A DNA stretch of 64,000 bases from Sycon ciliatum. Lineage: Eukaryota > Porifera > Calcarea > Leucosolenida > Sycettidae. Position numbers and translations under genes: made by a program. Location of the stretch: positions 13,881,300 through 13,945,299 of the forward strand of contig NC_088643.1 of assembly GCF_964019385.1 (NCBI RefSeq). The letters are read 5' to 3'. Below are positions 54,474 through 63,965 of this stretch, piece by piece (the first letter of the stretch is position 1; every line of letters begins with the position of its first letter). The notes beneath the pieces were generated by a model. The model saw only the letters and a program-made list of their open reading frames with translations. It was not told where the DNA came from and ran no database searches.

Positions 54474-54920
54474 ATTATAGCAATAAAAACTGCTTTATGG
54501 CAGTTTTCTAAAAAACGTTATTGTGTTCTAGTCCATGGACCTCGTCTAAAAAATAAGAAATTAACGAAATGTGATAGCTGAAAATTAAAATTTCACACAA
54601 AACCTCACGATAATCACAACACTTGAAATGCTGCTTTCAACCAGGGAGTAGTACAATACTACTCCCTGCTTTCAACACTAAACTTGTACTGCACCAACAA
54701 TTGGCAACATGCATGCAAAGGAAAGAGGATCGCGAGGGGAAAAGGTCTTCTGCATGTAGCTTTTCATTCTGTGTGTGATTATTGTTAGGGGTTTTGTGTG
54801 AAATTTTAATTTTCAGCTATCACATTTCGTTAATTTCTTATTTTTTAGACGAGGTCCATGGACTAGAACACAATAACGTTTTTTAGAAAACTGCCATAAA
54901 GCAGTTTTTATTGCTATAAT
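54474..54920. mobile_element. Foldback MITE in the DIRS Gag region
   Basis: Arms 54474-54604 and 54791-54920 are nearly perfect inverted repeats starting ATTATAGCAATAAAAACTG. TA or ATTATA could be the target duplication; the palindromic ends make it ambiguous. The centre has a small hairpin (GGGAGTAGTACAATACTACT). Confidence 0.8.
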
Positions 54921-54929
54921 TTCTTTTGT

Positions 54930-55868
54930 TTTTTTTCTGTCACCAATCAATGGAATGCCCTTTATCAATATGTAAATGATGGCCTTCACATCATGTTTTT
55001 TTTCTGTCACCAATCAATGGAATGCCCTTTATCAATATGTAAATGATGGCCTTCACATCATATCAATACCATATTATACGCATTGATGTGCAAGCCTTTT
55101 CTTGCAGAAAATGGCACTAGCATAATGCATGTTCTTCTGCGGGGAAACATGTGAGCAGTGGTGGTGATACTTTTTTATACGGAGGTCATTCTGTGCATGT
55201 TGCTGTTGCAGAATTTCATGACTCTGTCATAAAATTGTCTTGCCTTTCAGATATTTCAGATTACTCCACCCTCGATCAGATTTATTTGAGAAATGTAGCC
55301 ATGCGGCAGGTGCATGTCGCAGATGTTTTTGTTGATTCTGTGTTTATAATGGTTTATAGTCATGGGTTATCGTGATAAGGTCATCCAGCAAAACATTGAA
55401 ACTGAAATCGTAATCCTGTTGATGTCGATACAACTTTTGGAAGTAGTTCAATGACTTCAAACTGTTAGTCCACGATTGTCTAAAACAACACAGCAAAGGA
55501 GGAACAATAAACATGTATTAAAATGTAAACGAATACATTGCTGAGTCCAAAACCTCGTTCCAACAACTACACTAATCCCGAGGAGAAAAGGGGCAAGGCT
55601 ATGGTTGGAGGTGCTGAGAGATATACAAGGCACTCGACAATAATAAAATTTTACACATCTTTTGGTGAGTATGAATGATATCCAGTCGAACCTCTTTAGG
55701 ACGAACACCAAGGGACCGATGGTATTTATTCTGTAAGCTTAACCTATTTTATAACCAGAGAATACAATTATATCTCCAATAGACACACGAAAAGATTTCT
55801 TCTACAGCGAAAGATTCTAAGCCACACCGACTCATTGACTCGTCTCGTATGAAACAATTGAGTCACTA
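54930..55868. other. Non-coding interval with a 66-bp tandem repeat
   Basis: CTGTCACCAATCAATGGAAT and about 46 following bases are present twice in tandem (about 54931-55062). The rest to 55868 shows no coding region. Confidence 0.5.
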
Positions 55869-56134
55869 GAGATATTCTGCAAAACGAAAATGCGTACAAA
55901 CTTTCGCTCTACATCATGAAGTGCGAAACTTCGCACCTTTGGACGCGAAACTTGCAGGGAACGCGAAATGAACTGTCGTAGGAAATTTCGTGAGATCGGG
56001 TCATGGCGTAAGTGCACTTGGCCCGCGCAAACTACGAAAATGTGCAGAACGCAAAGTTCGTGCAAAAATTCGCACACACTTTCGCAAGGACTGTCGCGAA
56101 ACTTCGTTCGAATTTTCGTTTTGCAGAACCTCTC
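55869..56134. mobile_element. MITE with TIR GAGAGGTTCTGCAAAACG-type, TA-flanked
   Basis: Left end GAGATATTCTGCAAAACGAA and right end (reverse complement GAGAGGTTCTGCAAAACGAA) are inverted repeats; TA at 55867-55868 and 56135-56136. Same family as 13110-13518. Confidence 0.75.
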
Positions 56135-56136
56135 TA

Positions 56137-57160
56137 CTGAACATTTCTTTAGCAACATGACGGCAACTGAAACAGCAACAGAGAAAGTACGATACATGTA
56201 CTCCACATTCTTACAGGTACTACAAACAGATTGCAGATCGTAATTCTTGCTTTGGCGGCACGAAACTTTATTTGAGGCAGTGCAATCCCGGCGGTACTCA
56301 CAAATCGAACAGCCCAGACTTGAGTAAACAAATCTAATCATACAAGTACGAGATTTTCACGAGACGAAACTGCACCCATTGGCTTGTTTCGTATGAAACA
56401 AACAAGTTACTGAACCTCTCCACAATAGAGATTTCCCCTGATATGCGAATATATTTTGCAAACTCGGTCAATTGGTACTTGAACCTTTCCCTCCAGATTG
56501 GGAACTGCCAACGATAGTATGCCACTGACCAGTGCCTTACTTGTAACGTACCAATGTACAATGAATATGAGTATTTCGACAACACATCTAACATAAGCCT
56601 TACCGTCAAAAAGTTGAACTCGCGTTCTTCGCACACTGTAGACAAGGGCAAAGAGATAAAATGGATCTAAATCCGAATAAAATCAGCACACGTTTCCGTA
56701 AATGAAAGGTGAACATAAGCAAATGAATCGAAGGAAACCGGTGAACTTAGAGATCACCTGTCATCGAGTATTCCGTAAAAGGAGGCCTCGCAGCTCGGCA
56801 GCAGAAAAGCAAAATTTAGAAAAGAGATCCTGTCAACTTTTCCATTATTTATTGCATTCCGCCCCAAAATCAGCACACTTTTCCTCAATGAAAGAGTCAA
56901 CACAAGCAAATGAATCAAAGGCAACTGGTCAACTCACCTGTCATTGAGTAATATTCCGCGAAAGGAGGTCTCAGCAGCGCCGAAACGAAAAGCCAGGCCA
57001 TGAGACGAAATATCCGAAACAGCTCATGCAAGAAGCAGTTCCAAAGAAGGAAGTTCCTCGCGCATGCATATCCGAACACGGATCCGCGGACTGCATGCAC
57101 TGAACACAATGTCTGCCGTGCACGTGCACAGCACACGGCTACCACGCGTTGGTAGATCTA
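56137..57160. other. Unannotated stretch within the broken DIRS element
   Basis: Contains direct repeats around 56700-56960 (AAATGAATCRAAGG and CAACTCACCTGTCAT-type segments) but no coding region. It may be inserted sequence or decayed Gag. Confidence 0.35.
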
Positions 57161-57247
57161 ATACCGAGCACCTTACGTAGAGACTTACGTAGCCTAAGTG
57201 AAATACCGAGCACCTTACGTAGAAACTTACGTAGCATAGCGATGTCG
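57161..57247. repeat. Two tandem units of about 44 bp
   Basis: AATACCGAGCACCTTACGTA occurs at about 57161 and 57205, each followed by GA(G/A)ACTTACGTAGC, directly upstream of the Gag C-terminal ATG. Confidence 0.75.
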
Positions 57248-57895
57248 TTTTTTCTGCCATGTGAACACAATAATAGAAAAGCTGACAGGATCGCTTTTCT
57301 AAATGTGGCCTCTGCGCCCATCATGGACAAGATGGTGAAGTCCCGATTACACCCTGCGACCAAGTCGCGAGACAAAGCCCTGTCGAAACAACAGGCCTTG
57401 CTTTTGGACGCCGTAGGTCCTTTGACCTACGTACTAGAGGAAGCTGGGAAAGAGACTCTCACCGTACAAGCCACGGTCGAAGCATGCCAACAGGCGTTGG
57501 CTTTTATTGGCAATGCAAATATGCATTTGAATAGAGAAAGGCGGCGAAATGCCATTCTTTGTATGAATCGCGACCTTGCCGAAATGGCAGAAGATGACGA
57601 TACGTTCAAAACGTCTGCACCCCAGCTGTTTGGAGATGGCTTCTCCAGAAAAGCGAAGGAACGGAGCGAAGAGCTCAAATGTTTGTCGCAGGCGGCGTCC
57701 TCGCGAGGTGGCAAGGCTTCCACCGGATCGTTTGTTCGAGGAGGCCGAGCCAACCATGCCCCACGGGGAGGCCATTCAAATCGGGGCAGTTTCAATCAGA
57801 ACGGCAACCGGTTCCGACCTTACAGCGGAAACCAGTACAATCCCCAGTTCAACAGGAAGCCCAACGACAGAAGTCGTCAGGAGTCAGCAAAGTGA
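57242..57895 (+). CDS. DIRS-like Gag, C-terminal part
   Basis: Frame open from 57149; ATG at 57242 gives 217 residues. It reads IMDKMVKSRLHPATKSR, LSKQQALLLDAVGPLTYVL, VEACQQALAFIGNANMHLNR, LAEMAEDDDTFKTSAPQLFG and SRKAKERSEELKCL, the typical core of DIRS-type ORF1. The C-terminus is rich in RGG/RGR and Asn/Gln (RGGKASTGSFVRGG, NRGSFNQNGNRF) and probably binds RNA in place of zinc knuckles. It is followed by the second frame 57 bases later. Upstream Gag sequence is interrupted, so this may be a fragment and not a true gene start. Confidence 0.75.
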   Translation: MSFFLPCEHNNRKADRIAFLNVASAPIMDKMVKSRLHPATKSRDKALSKQQALLLDAVGPLTYVLEEAGKETLTVQATVEACQQALAFIGNANMHLNRERRRNAILCMNRDLAEMAEDDDTFKTSAPQLFGDGFSRKAKERSEELKCLSQAASSRGGKASTGSFVRGGRANHAPRGGHSNRGSFNQNGNRFRPYSGNQYNPQFNRKPNDRSRQESAK

Positions 57896-57951
57896 GCCAT
57901 CCGCCTTTACCCCTTCCTCTAAAGGAAATAAAGAGTTTTCAAAACTACTCA

Positions 57952-58444
57952 ATGTCTTCTGTTGTGAGTGCTCTCCAGCAGATGGGTGAAAAAGACATGA
58001 CAGAAAGTGTCGTATTTCACCAGTTCCCGATTGCGGGAAGTGTAGCAATGCTTGCACAAAACTGGAATGCAATCAGCTCAGACCAGTGGGTCTTGAAATG
58101 TATTCGGGGTTACACAATTCAGTGGCTTCAGAAGCCCTTTCAATCTCACTCTCCAAGAGAGATAGTGTTTCGGGAGGAGGAGAAATCAAAATCTCCCTCG
58201 AAATAACTTTGATGGCGAACAAACAGGCCATTTCAGAAGTTTCAATACCCGAGCTTGGAAATGGGTGTCAGAGACCTGACACAAAGTGTCTCGACCCAAT
58301 GCATGGTTGGGGGGTGTTCAGGGTTACAAAATTCACTTTGTTCAAGAACCCTTTCAAACCGTTTCCCCAAGGGAGATTGTATTTCAAGAGGAGGAAACGA
58401 AAAAGATCTCCTCAGAAGTTGTCGCAATACAAAGCAAAAACATG
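57952..58444 (+). pseudogene. DIRS ORF2 N-terminal region before the RT
   Basis: Frame 57952-58206 reads HQFPIAGSVAMLAQNWNAIS and SDQWVLKCIRGYTIQWL, the usual lead-in to DIRS RT, and then PREIVFREEE. A second partial version follows at about 58255-58430 (GYKIHFVQEPFQTVSPREIV), so this stretch is imperfectly duplicated. It is cut at 58444 by NLTR6 and resumes at 62612 (HAISEV). Confidence 0.75.
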
Positions 58445-58513
58445 ATTCCACTTGCTGGACTGGATAGCTAATGATGTGTAGTAGTTGCGAAGAATCTTCC
58501 GACGACGAAGGAG

Positions 58514-59719
58514 ATGAGGACGACGACGACGAAGAAAAATTCAAATTTGAATTTTGAAAAGAATTTGAAAATATTGCAAATCAATGCGCGTAGTCTTGTG
58601 CCGAGGCGAGAGGAGCTCTCAAGGCTGGTAGTGCAGAAGAGGATCGATGTTCTTGTTGTTGTGGAGACATGGATGAAGACAGATCCCCCCAAGATCAGTG
58701 GTATGACAATAGCATCCTGGACGAACAGGAAGCCAACCTACAAAAATGGTCATGGAGGTGGTGTTGCCATATACGTAAATGACAAACACCTGAGCTACTC
58801 AAAGGAAAACCTTGCAGCTACACCAGATGAGGGAGTTGACATGTGCTGTATCAGAATTTACAACAACAACAGTGCTGCGGCCACAAAGTACGGTTTCAGC
58901 TCTATCTCCATCTGTGGTGCGTACATACCACCAGAACTGACTGGCTCGGAATGGTGGAGATGCATCCCTCCCAATGTAGACTGTATCGTGTGTGCAGATG
59001 TTAACTGTTGTGGATCATGGAGCTCTTTCGGTACACCCCATCAACATGGTGACGCCATTGACACATGGCTCATCTCCAGTAACATGATAGTAGCGAATGA
59101 ACCGCTCATGCCAACTCGGATCTGTCCCGCAACAGGTTCCTTTAGTTCTCCCGACTTGACAGCTATCCCTGCAAGACTGATATCATCCACAGTTTGGCTG
59201 ACAGACGACACGATTGGCAGCGACCATCTACCCATCATCTTAACGGTAGAGGCAGTGAAAGTAACACCAAAACGGGAGACGAAGTGGTCGTTCAAAAAGG
59301 CCAAGTGGGATGTATTTGTGACCACCCTAGATGCCCACATTAGTAACATGGAGAAATCGGAAAAAGTGAACGCCGCTGCGGAGAACCTGAACAGCGCTGT
59401 CCTAAAGGCTTTACATGCAGCTGTCCCCCGTGGATGTCGCACCACCGCACATTTCTGGTGGAACGACGAAGTGGACAATGCCGTCTCGGCCCGCCGTCAG
59501 GCTCTGAAGGATATGCAGAGAAACAACACCGACCAACTCAGGCACCAGTACCAACTCGCATGCGACGAAGCATCTCGGGTTATCACACAGACGAAACGTG
59601 AAGCATGGCGAAATTACTGTGATGGACTAAATGACTCAACGTCCACCACCAAAGTCTGGCGTACAGTGGCAAGTCTGGCAAGTGTGGTTCGCCCAAAACA
59701 GCGGACTCTCTCATTCTGA
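58514..59719 (+). CDS. NLTR6 endonuclease part
   Basis: 401 residues from ATG 58514. APE motifs: LQINARSL (about residues 20-27), VVVETWM with catalytic-type Glu, GHGGGVAIYV, CGAYIPPE, CADVNCCGSW, PDLTAIP and GSDHLPIIL. A linker with HFWWNDEVDNAVSARR and KREAWRNYC follows, as in other non-LTR proteins before the RT. It ends with a frameshift around the A-run near 59695; the reading continues in the frame that encodes the RT. Confidence 0.9.
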   Translation: MRTTTTKKNSNLNFEKNLKILQINARSLVPRREELSRLVVQKRIDVLVVVETWMKTDPPKISGMTIASWTNRKPTYKNGHGGGVAIYVNDKHLSYSKENLAATPDEGVDMCCIRIYNNNSAAATKYGFSSISICGAYIPPELTGSEWWRCIPPNVDCIVCADVNCCGSWSSFGTPHQHGDAIDTWLISSNMIVANEPLMPTRICPATGSFSSPDLTAIPARLISSTVWLTDDTIGSDHLPIILTVEAVKVTPKRETKWSFKKAKWDVFVTTLDAHISNMEKSEKVNAAAENLNSAVLKALHAAVPRGCRTTAHFWWNDEVDNAVSARRQALKDMQRNNTDQLRHQYQLACDEASRVITQTKREAWRNYCDGLNDSTSTTKVWRTVASLASVVRPKQRTLSF

Positions 59720-62520
59720 ATGGAAAGACATACCACACTGAGAAGGAAAAAGCCACGGCATTCAACAGTCACCAGACTAGATCTCAACATCACCATGAGC
59801 AGTCCATTACGGAAGTAGAACGGCAGCAAGCCAGAACAGCGAGTCGGAATACCCTTCGGAAAGCTAGGCTCCAACTGCGGTACCTAAATGCCTGCCAGTC
59901 TACTTCAGTCCTTTCGCTTGAAGGACGGAAGATGGATGTGCGCATCCTGAAGGATGATGGTACAAGTCAGTGGTATCGGGGTGTAGTCATCCAGCATCTG
60001 CTTCAGCAAGGGAGCTCTGGCACTGTACTGGTGCAGTGGGCGAATGGTGACCCAGATGAACTCTTGAACCTTGACAAGGAAGAATGGAACATGGTAGACG
60101 AGAATGACGACGAGAGATCTGAGTATGATTCTGACTTCTCTATGTCCGAGGTAAAACATGTACTTCAGTCGATGGCATTCTCCAAGGCAGGGGGCCCTGA
60201 TGGTGTCCCAATGCAGGTTCTCCAGCATCTCACGGACTCAGCCATCCAGGAGTTGACACGCATCATCAACATGTCTTGGACGTCAGGAATGTGTCCCCTC
60301 CTCTGGAAGTCCAGCCGGCTGGTGCCTATTCCAAAGTCAAAACCCGGAGCTTACCGCCCGATTAGCCTAACTAATGCATTTGCCAGAGTTGCAGACCGAC
60401 TAGTCACCAGGAGGCTAACTCACTTTCTAGAACGCTTCCAGGCTATTCCGGGTGAGCAAGCTGGGTTCCGGACTGCAATGAGTGCCGAGATGCAGTGTTG
60501 CTCCTTTGTTGAGTGGATCTCTCAACGTCAACAGAATGGTGATAGTGTCAACTGCGTGTTTTTGGATGCCTCAGCAGCATATGACAACGTGCACCATGAC
60601 ATTCTCATGGCCAGACTTGGAGCATTGGACCCGCCTGCCAGGCTCACAAAGTGGATCAATTCCTTCATTCGCGGCAGGGAAGTTGACACCAAGTGGGGGT
60701 CTACAGTGAGCAAGAAGAGATCCATCCACCGTGGTGTCCCGCAAGGCTCCTCGATGTCTCCCGTCCTTTGGCTTCTGTATATGGCGCCCATCTTCGATGA
60801 CCTAAAGCTGCCTAACCTAGCAAAGCACCGTGCGGACTTTATGCCTTTCTTGTATGCTGACGACATCGCTATCGCTGTCTCCAGCCGTCTGGTCGAGGCT
60901 CTCCAATCTGTCACGCAGGATCTGTTGAACCATGTTGCCGACTTCTGCCGGCGCAGCTGTATCACCCTGAATGGCTCAAAATCTGTGCAGGTTGTGATAT
61001 CGACTTCATATGCCATCCGCTGTGCTGCCATCCCGCAGACCTTGAACGGCACACCTATCCCTTCAGCTGATTCAGCTCGCTTCCTCGGTATATTGGTCAA
61101 CGCAACGATGAGTTTTAAAGAACAGTGCCTCGCTGCACGCCGTCGCATTGAACAACGCCTTCGAATCGTGCGAGCTACGAGTGGCCATAGCTGGGGCCTC
61201 AATCAGCAAAACACCACTCGGCTTGTCAACCAGTACGTGCTCTCTTCTGGTCTGTATGGGGCACCAGCCTACTATGGTCTTGCCACCAAGCAAGGTCAGC
61301 ATCATCTTGATGTTGCCTACAATAGCTGCCTCCGCCTCTCCACTGGGTGCACGAAGACAACACCTACGAATCAACTACGTGAAATAGCTGGTGCACCAAC
61401 TATCCAGCTGAAAGTCGAGCGCCAGGCGGCCTGTATAGCTAATATCGCGAAGCGTCATAGTGCTCCTACACCAGCTAGTGCCGTGTTGCAGTCAACATAC
61501 CCTGTTCGGATCCGCAAAACCAAGGAGACATGGAGACAAATGGCAGAGCGGCATCTTCCACCATTCCCTGCACCTCTGCCATCCCGTCCTCCACCCTGGT
61601 CCTCCGTTCCAAACCTATCTGTTTTCAAGTCCGCTTGCACCCGGTCTGACCCTCCTACTGTACGACTTGTAGAGGCACTAGCATGCCTGGAGGAAGCCTA
61701 TCGCTCCTGTTGTTCCTCGCGACGTCTAGACATTTGGACAGATGGCAGTGTCTCTGACACCAACGCTGGTGGAGGTGGTTTTCTTGTCATGGAAACCACT
61801 GCAACCCAGCGGTCAGAGATACTGTCTGGGTGTCTACCAGCTGGCGCTGTCGCAACATCCTTCACTGCCGAAGTAGCAGCAGCAGCAGCTGGCCTGAGGG
61901 CAGTCTACGACCTTACCACCATGGAGACGGACGTTGTGCTGGTCACTGACAGCCTCTCCCTCGTAGATGCCCTCCGTGGAGACCCATACAGGATCAGCCC
62001 AGACACCATTGCTGCGTTCGATGCTCTGACAGAGGTTGCTCGGAAGGCTCATTCCATCAACCTTGTCTGGATCAGCAGCCACTGCGGTGTTGCTCTCAAT
62101 GACAAGGCGGATCGCCTTGCGCGGAATGGAACACAGTGTGTACAGGCCCAGGTTCAGCTACCTATCCAAGCTGCCAAGGCTTCAATTCGGTCTGCAACCG
62201 CATACCCCCGGCCATTACTCAACACTAGCAAGTTCCGCAGCCCTCCGTCCCGGCATGAGACCACCATCCTCAATCAGCTGCTCACTGGCCATTGCAGCCT
62301 GCTGAATAAGTACTTGTTCCAGATTGAGGCGGCACCTTCACCCGACTGCACTCACTGTCCTGGAACAGTTGATGATGCTGCCCACCTCCTGCTAGCTTGC
62401 CCTGCCAGACACAGCAGTCGAGCAGGTACACGTCTATGTACCTTCACATCAGTCAGGGAGGCAATTCTCACACAACCATCAGAAGCTATCCAGTTCTTGC
62501 AACTGGAGAAACTGATCTAA
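59692..62520 (+). CDS. NLTR6 reverse transcriptase-RNase H part with possible Tudor-like segment
   Basis: The frame continues NLTR6 after one frameshift; the first ATG is 59932. Residues about 1-50 after that ATG (DVRILKDDGTSQWYRGVV, VQWANGDPDELLNL) look like a small Tudor/chromo-type fold. RT: KAGGPDGVPMQVL, YRPISLTNAFARVADRL, EQAGFRTAMSAEMQC, FLDASAAYDNVHH, GVPQGSSMSPVLW and LYADD. RNase H: DIWTDGSV, FTAEVAAAAAGLRAV, VTDSLSLVDAL and ISSHCGVALNDKADRLA, with Asp, Glu, Asp and His/Asp catalytic positions in place. The C-terminal CTHCPGTVDDAAHLLLAC is a zinc-knuckle-like motif. One frameshift is the only visible defect between endonuclease and RT. Confidence 0.88.
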   Translation, partial: PKTADSLILNGKTYHTEKEKATAFNSHQTRSQHHHEQSITEVERQQARTASRNTLRKARLQLRYLNACQSTSVLSLEGRKMDVRILKDDGTSQWYRGVVIQHLLQQGSSGTVLVQWANGDPDELLNLDKEEWNMVDENDDERSEYDSDFSMSEVKHVLQSMAFSKAGGPDGVPMQVLQHLTDSAIQELTRIINMSWTSGMCPLLWKSSRLVPIPKSKPGAYRPISLTNAFARVADRLVTRRLTHFLERFQAIPGEQAGFRTAMSAEMQCCSFVEWISQRQQNGDSVNCVFLDASAAYDNVHHDILMARLGALDPPARLTKWINSFIRGREVDTKWGSTVSKKRSIHRGVPQGSSMSPVLWLLYMAPIFDDLKLPNLAKHRADFMPFLYADDIAIAVSSRLVEALQSVTQDLLNHVADFCRRSCITLNGSKSVQVVISTSYAIRCAAIPQTLNGTPIPSADSARFLGILVNATMSFKEQCLAARRRIEQRLRIVRATSGHSWGLNQQNTTRLVNQYVLSSGLYGAPAYYGLATKQGQHHLDVAYNSCLRLSTGCTKTTPTNQLREIAGAPTIQLKVERQAACIANIAKRHSAPTPASAVLQSTYPVRIRKTKETWRQMAERHLPPFPAPLPSRPPPWSSVPNLSVFKSACTRSDPPTVRLVEALACLEEAYRSCCSSRRLDIWTDGSVSDTNAGGGGFLVMETTATQRSEILSGCLPAGAVATSFTAEVAAAAAGLRAVYDLTTMETDVVLVTDSLSLVDALRGDPYRISPDTIAAFDALTEVARKAHSINLVWISSHCGVALNDKADRLARNGTQCVQAQVQLPIQAAKASIRSATAYPRPLLNTSKFRSPPSRHETTILNQLLTGHCSLLNKYLFQIEAAPSPDCTHCPGTVDDAAHLLLACPARHSSRAGTRLCTFTSVREAILTQPSEAIQFLQLEKLI

Positions 62521-62611
62521 GTTTCTACTACATGTACACTGTACTCTCACAGTCATTTTCATATTTATTATGACTTGTAGTTACCGAAGAAGAAGAAGAA
62601 GAAGAAACATG

Positions 62612-62849
62612 CGATTTCCGAAGTAATGCCTGCAGATCAAACGAACAATCAGTTTGTGTCTCAACTCTTCGCTGTCCCGAAGAAAGACAGAGCGATAAGA
62701 CCGATTATCAATCTGAAAGCTCCGAACCATTTGTGGAAGTGTCCCATTTCAGAACGGAGGGTATACACATGTTGAAAGATCTGCTGAGACCAGGCGATTT
62801 CATGACGAAAGTCGACCTGAAAGATGCGCACTTCATGATTCCCATTGCC
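62612..62849 (+). pseudogene. DIRS RT, first part
   Basis: Reads HAISEVMPADQTNNQFVSQL, FAVPKKDRAIRPIINLKAPN and, after a frameshift near 62740, FRTEGIHMLKDLL, KVDLKDAHFMIPIA. These are the fingers and first palm motifs of DIRS RT (KPK/IRPIINLK, KVDLKDA). It is split by the 145-bp insert. Confidence 0.85.
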
Positions 62850-62994
62850 AGGGAATATTATTATTATTATTATTATTATTATGAAATGACCCAAAGGCAA
62901 TGTGCCTATCGAGGGGTTCATTTGATTGAAAGAACAGTAGATGTAGATGTATGTACAAAGAGAAGTAGGGATTGATGAGGAGAGAAATGGGGAT
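62850..62994 (-). mobile_element. 145-bp 3' end of a non-LTR element inside DIRS RT
   Basis: Flanked by ATTGCC (62844-62849 and 62995-63000). Minus-strand AAT tail at about 62857-62881. The sequence resembles the element end at 42740. It cuts the RT between KDAHFMIPIA and DQRKLLRFAW. Confidence 0.75.
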
Positions 62995-63000
62995 ATTGCC

Positions 63001-63414
63001 GCAGACCAGCGAAAGTTGCTGCGTTTTGCATGGCAGGGAAAGATGTATCAGTTCAACTGTCTGCCGTTCGGACTATCGTCAGCCCCGCGGGTTTTTACCA
63101 AGACCTCAAGGGCGGTGATAATCACACTCAGGACTGAGGGTGATCATTCATATCGACGATATCCTGAGCATGGCGGAGAACGAGACAAACGACCACACGG
63201 CCGGTCTGATTTTCCTCCTGGAGAATCTAGGGTTCATTGTGAATTACCAGAAACCACAACCGAACTCCACCAAGGAGATAGATTTTCTCGGCTTAATACC
63301 GGTGAACTCCGAGAATCTGACGATCAGATTGCCGGGAGATAAATTTACCGTGGAGAAAACACGATCAGATGCAAAAAATTGCGAGAGGAAAAAACACACT
63401 CAGCAATTTCTGTA
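63001..63414 (+). pseudogene. DIRS RT, catalytic part
   Basis: DQRKLLRFAWQGKMYQFNCL, PFGLSSAPRVFTK, then after a frameshift near 63130 IHIDDILSMAE with the catalytic Asp pair, NYQKPQPNSTKEIDFLG. The second frame stops at 63413. Confidence 0.85.
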
Positions 63415-63629
63415 ACTCACCTGTTGGGCAAACTGAGCCATGCTGCACATGCGATTCCACCAGGTCCTTTGTTCTATCGAAACCTTCAGGGCTGTTTGCA
63501 GAAAGCCCTAGAGGAGGGATCTTAGAATTACGATCATCCTTGTCTCTTGAGCAGCGAAGCTCTGGAGGAATTGGACTGGTGGATCGATCACCTGACAGAC
63601 TGGAACGGTCGTCGTCTTCTCACGCCGAA
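63415..63629 (+). pseudogene. DIRS RT C-terminal connection region
   Basis: Between the catalytic RT and RNase H; heavily frame-broken, with no motif retained that I can name. Confidence 0.5.
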
Positions 63630-63965
63630 ACCAGACCTGGTGATAGAGACGGATGCCTCGACAGTGGGCTGGGGATCATCTTGCCAGAACTCCCAAACAG
63701 GCGGTCCGTGGAGTAGTCAGGAACGAGAGATGCATATAAACTGCTTGGAGCCGTTAGCAGCCTTCCTGGCTGTAAAAGCATTTCTGAAGTCAAGTCGAAA
63801 TCTTCTGGTTCACCTGAAGATGGACCGTGAGCACCACAGCCTTCACGTATATCAACAAGTTCGGAGGCACTGTGTCTCCCGACCTCAATCGCCTCACCAA
63901 AGAGGTGTGGACATGGTGCATGGCAAGACAGATAACTCTCCAGGCCACTCACTTAGCAGCGGATC
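63630..63965 (+). pseudogene. DIRS RNase H and linker part
   Basis: Frames give VIETDASTVGWGSSC, WSSQEREMHINCLEPLAAFL and then AFTYINKFGGTVSPDLNRL, KEVWTWCMARQITLQATHLA. They are joined through a frameshift near 63825. These match DIRS-type RNase H (Asp, Glu and HIN/LE motifs). The recombinase would follow beyond the window. Confidence 0.8.

Larger units (their letters stand above)
58445..62604 (+). mobile_element. NLTR6: I/Ingi-like non-LTR retrotransposon (EN-RT-RNase H) inserted in DIRS
   Basis: Flanked by AAACATG (58438-58444 and 62605-62611), a 7-bp duplication. It ends in a GAA repeat tail (about 62586-62604) after a short 3' untranslated region. ORF1 is missing except perhaps an acidic tail (58475-58555). 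The tail type and RNase H fit the I group. Confidence 0.85.
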
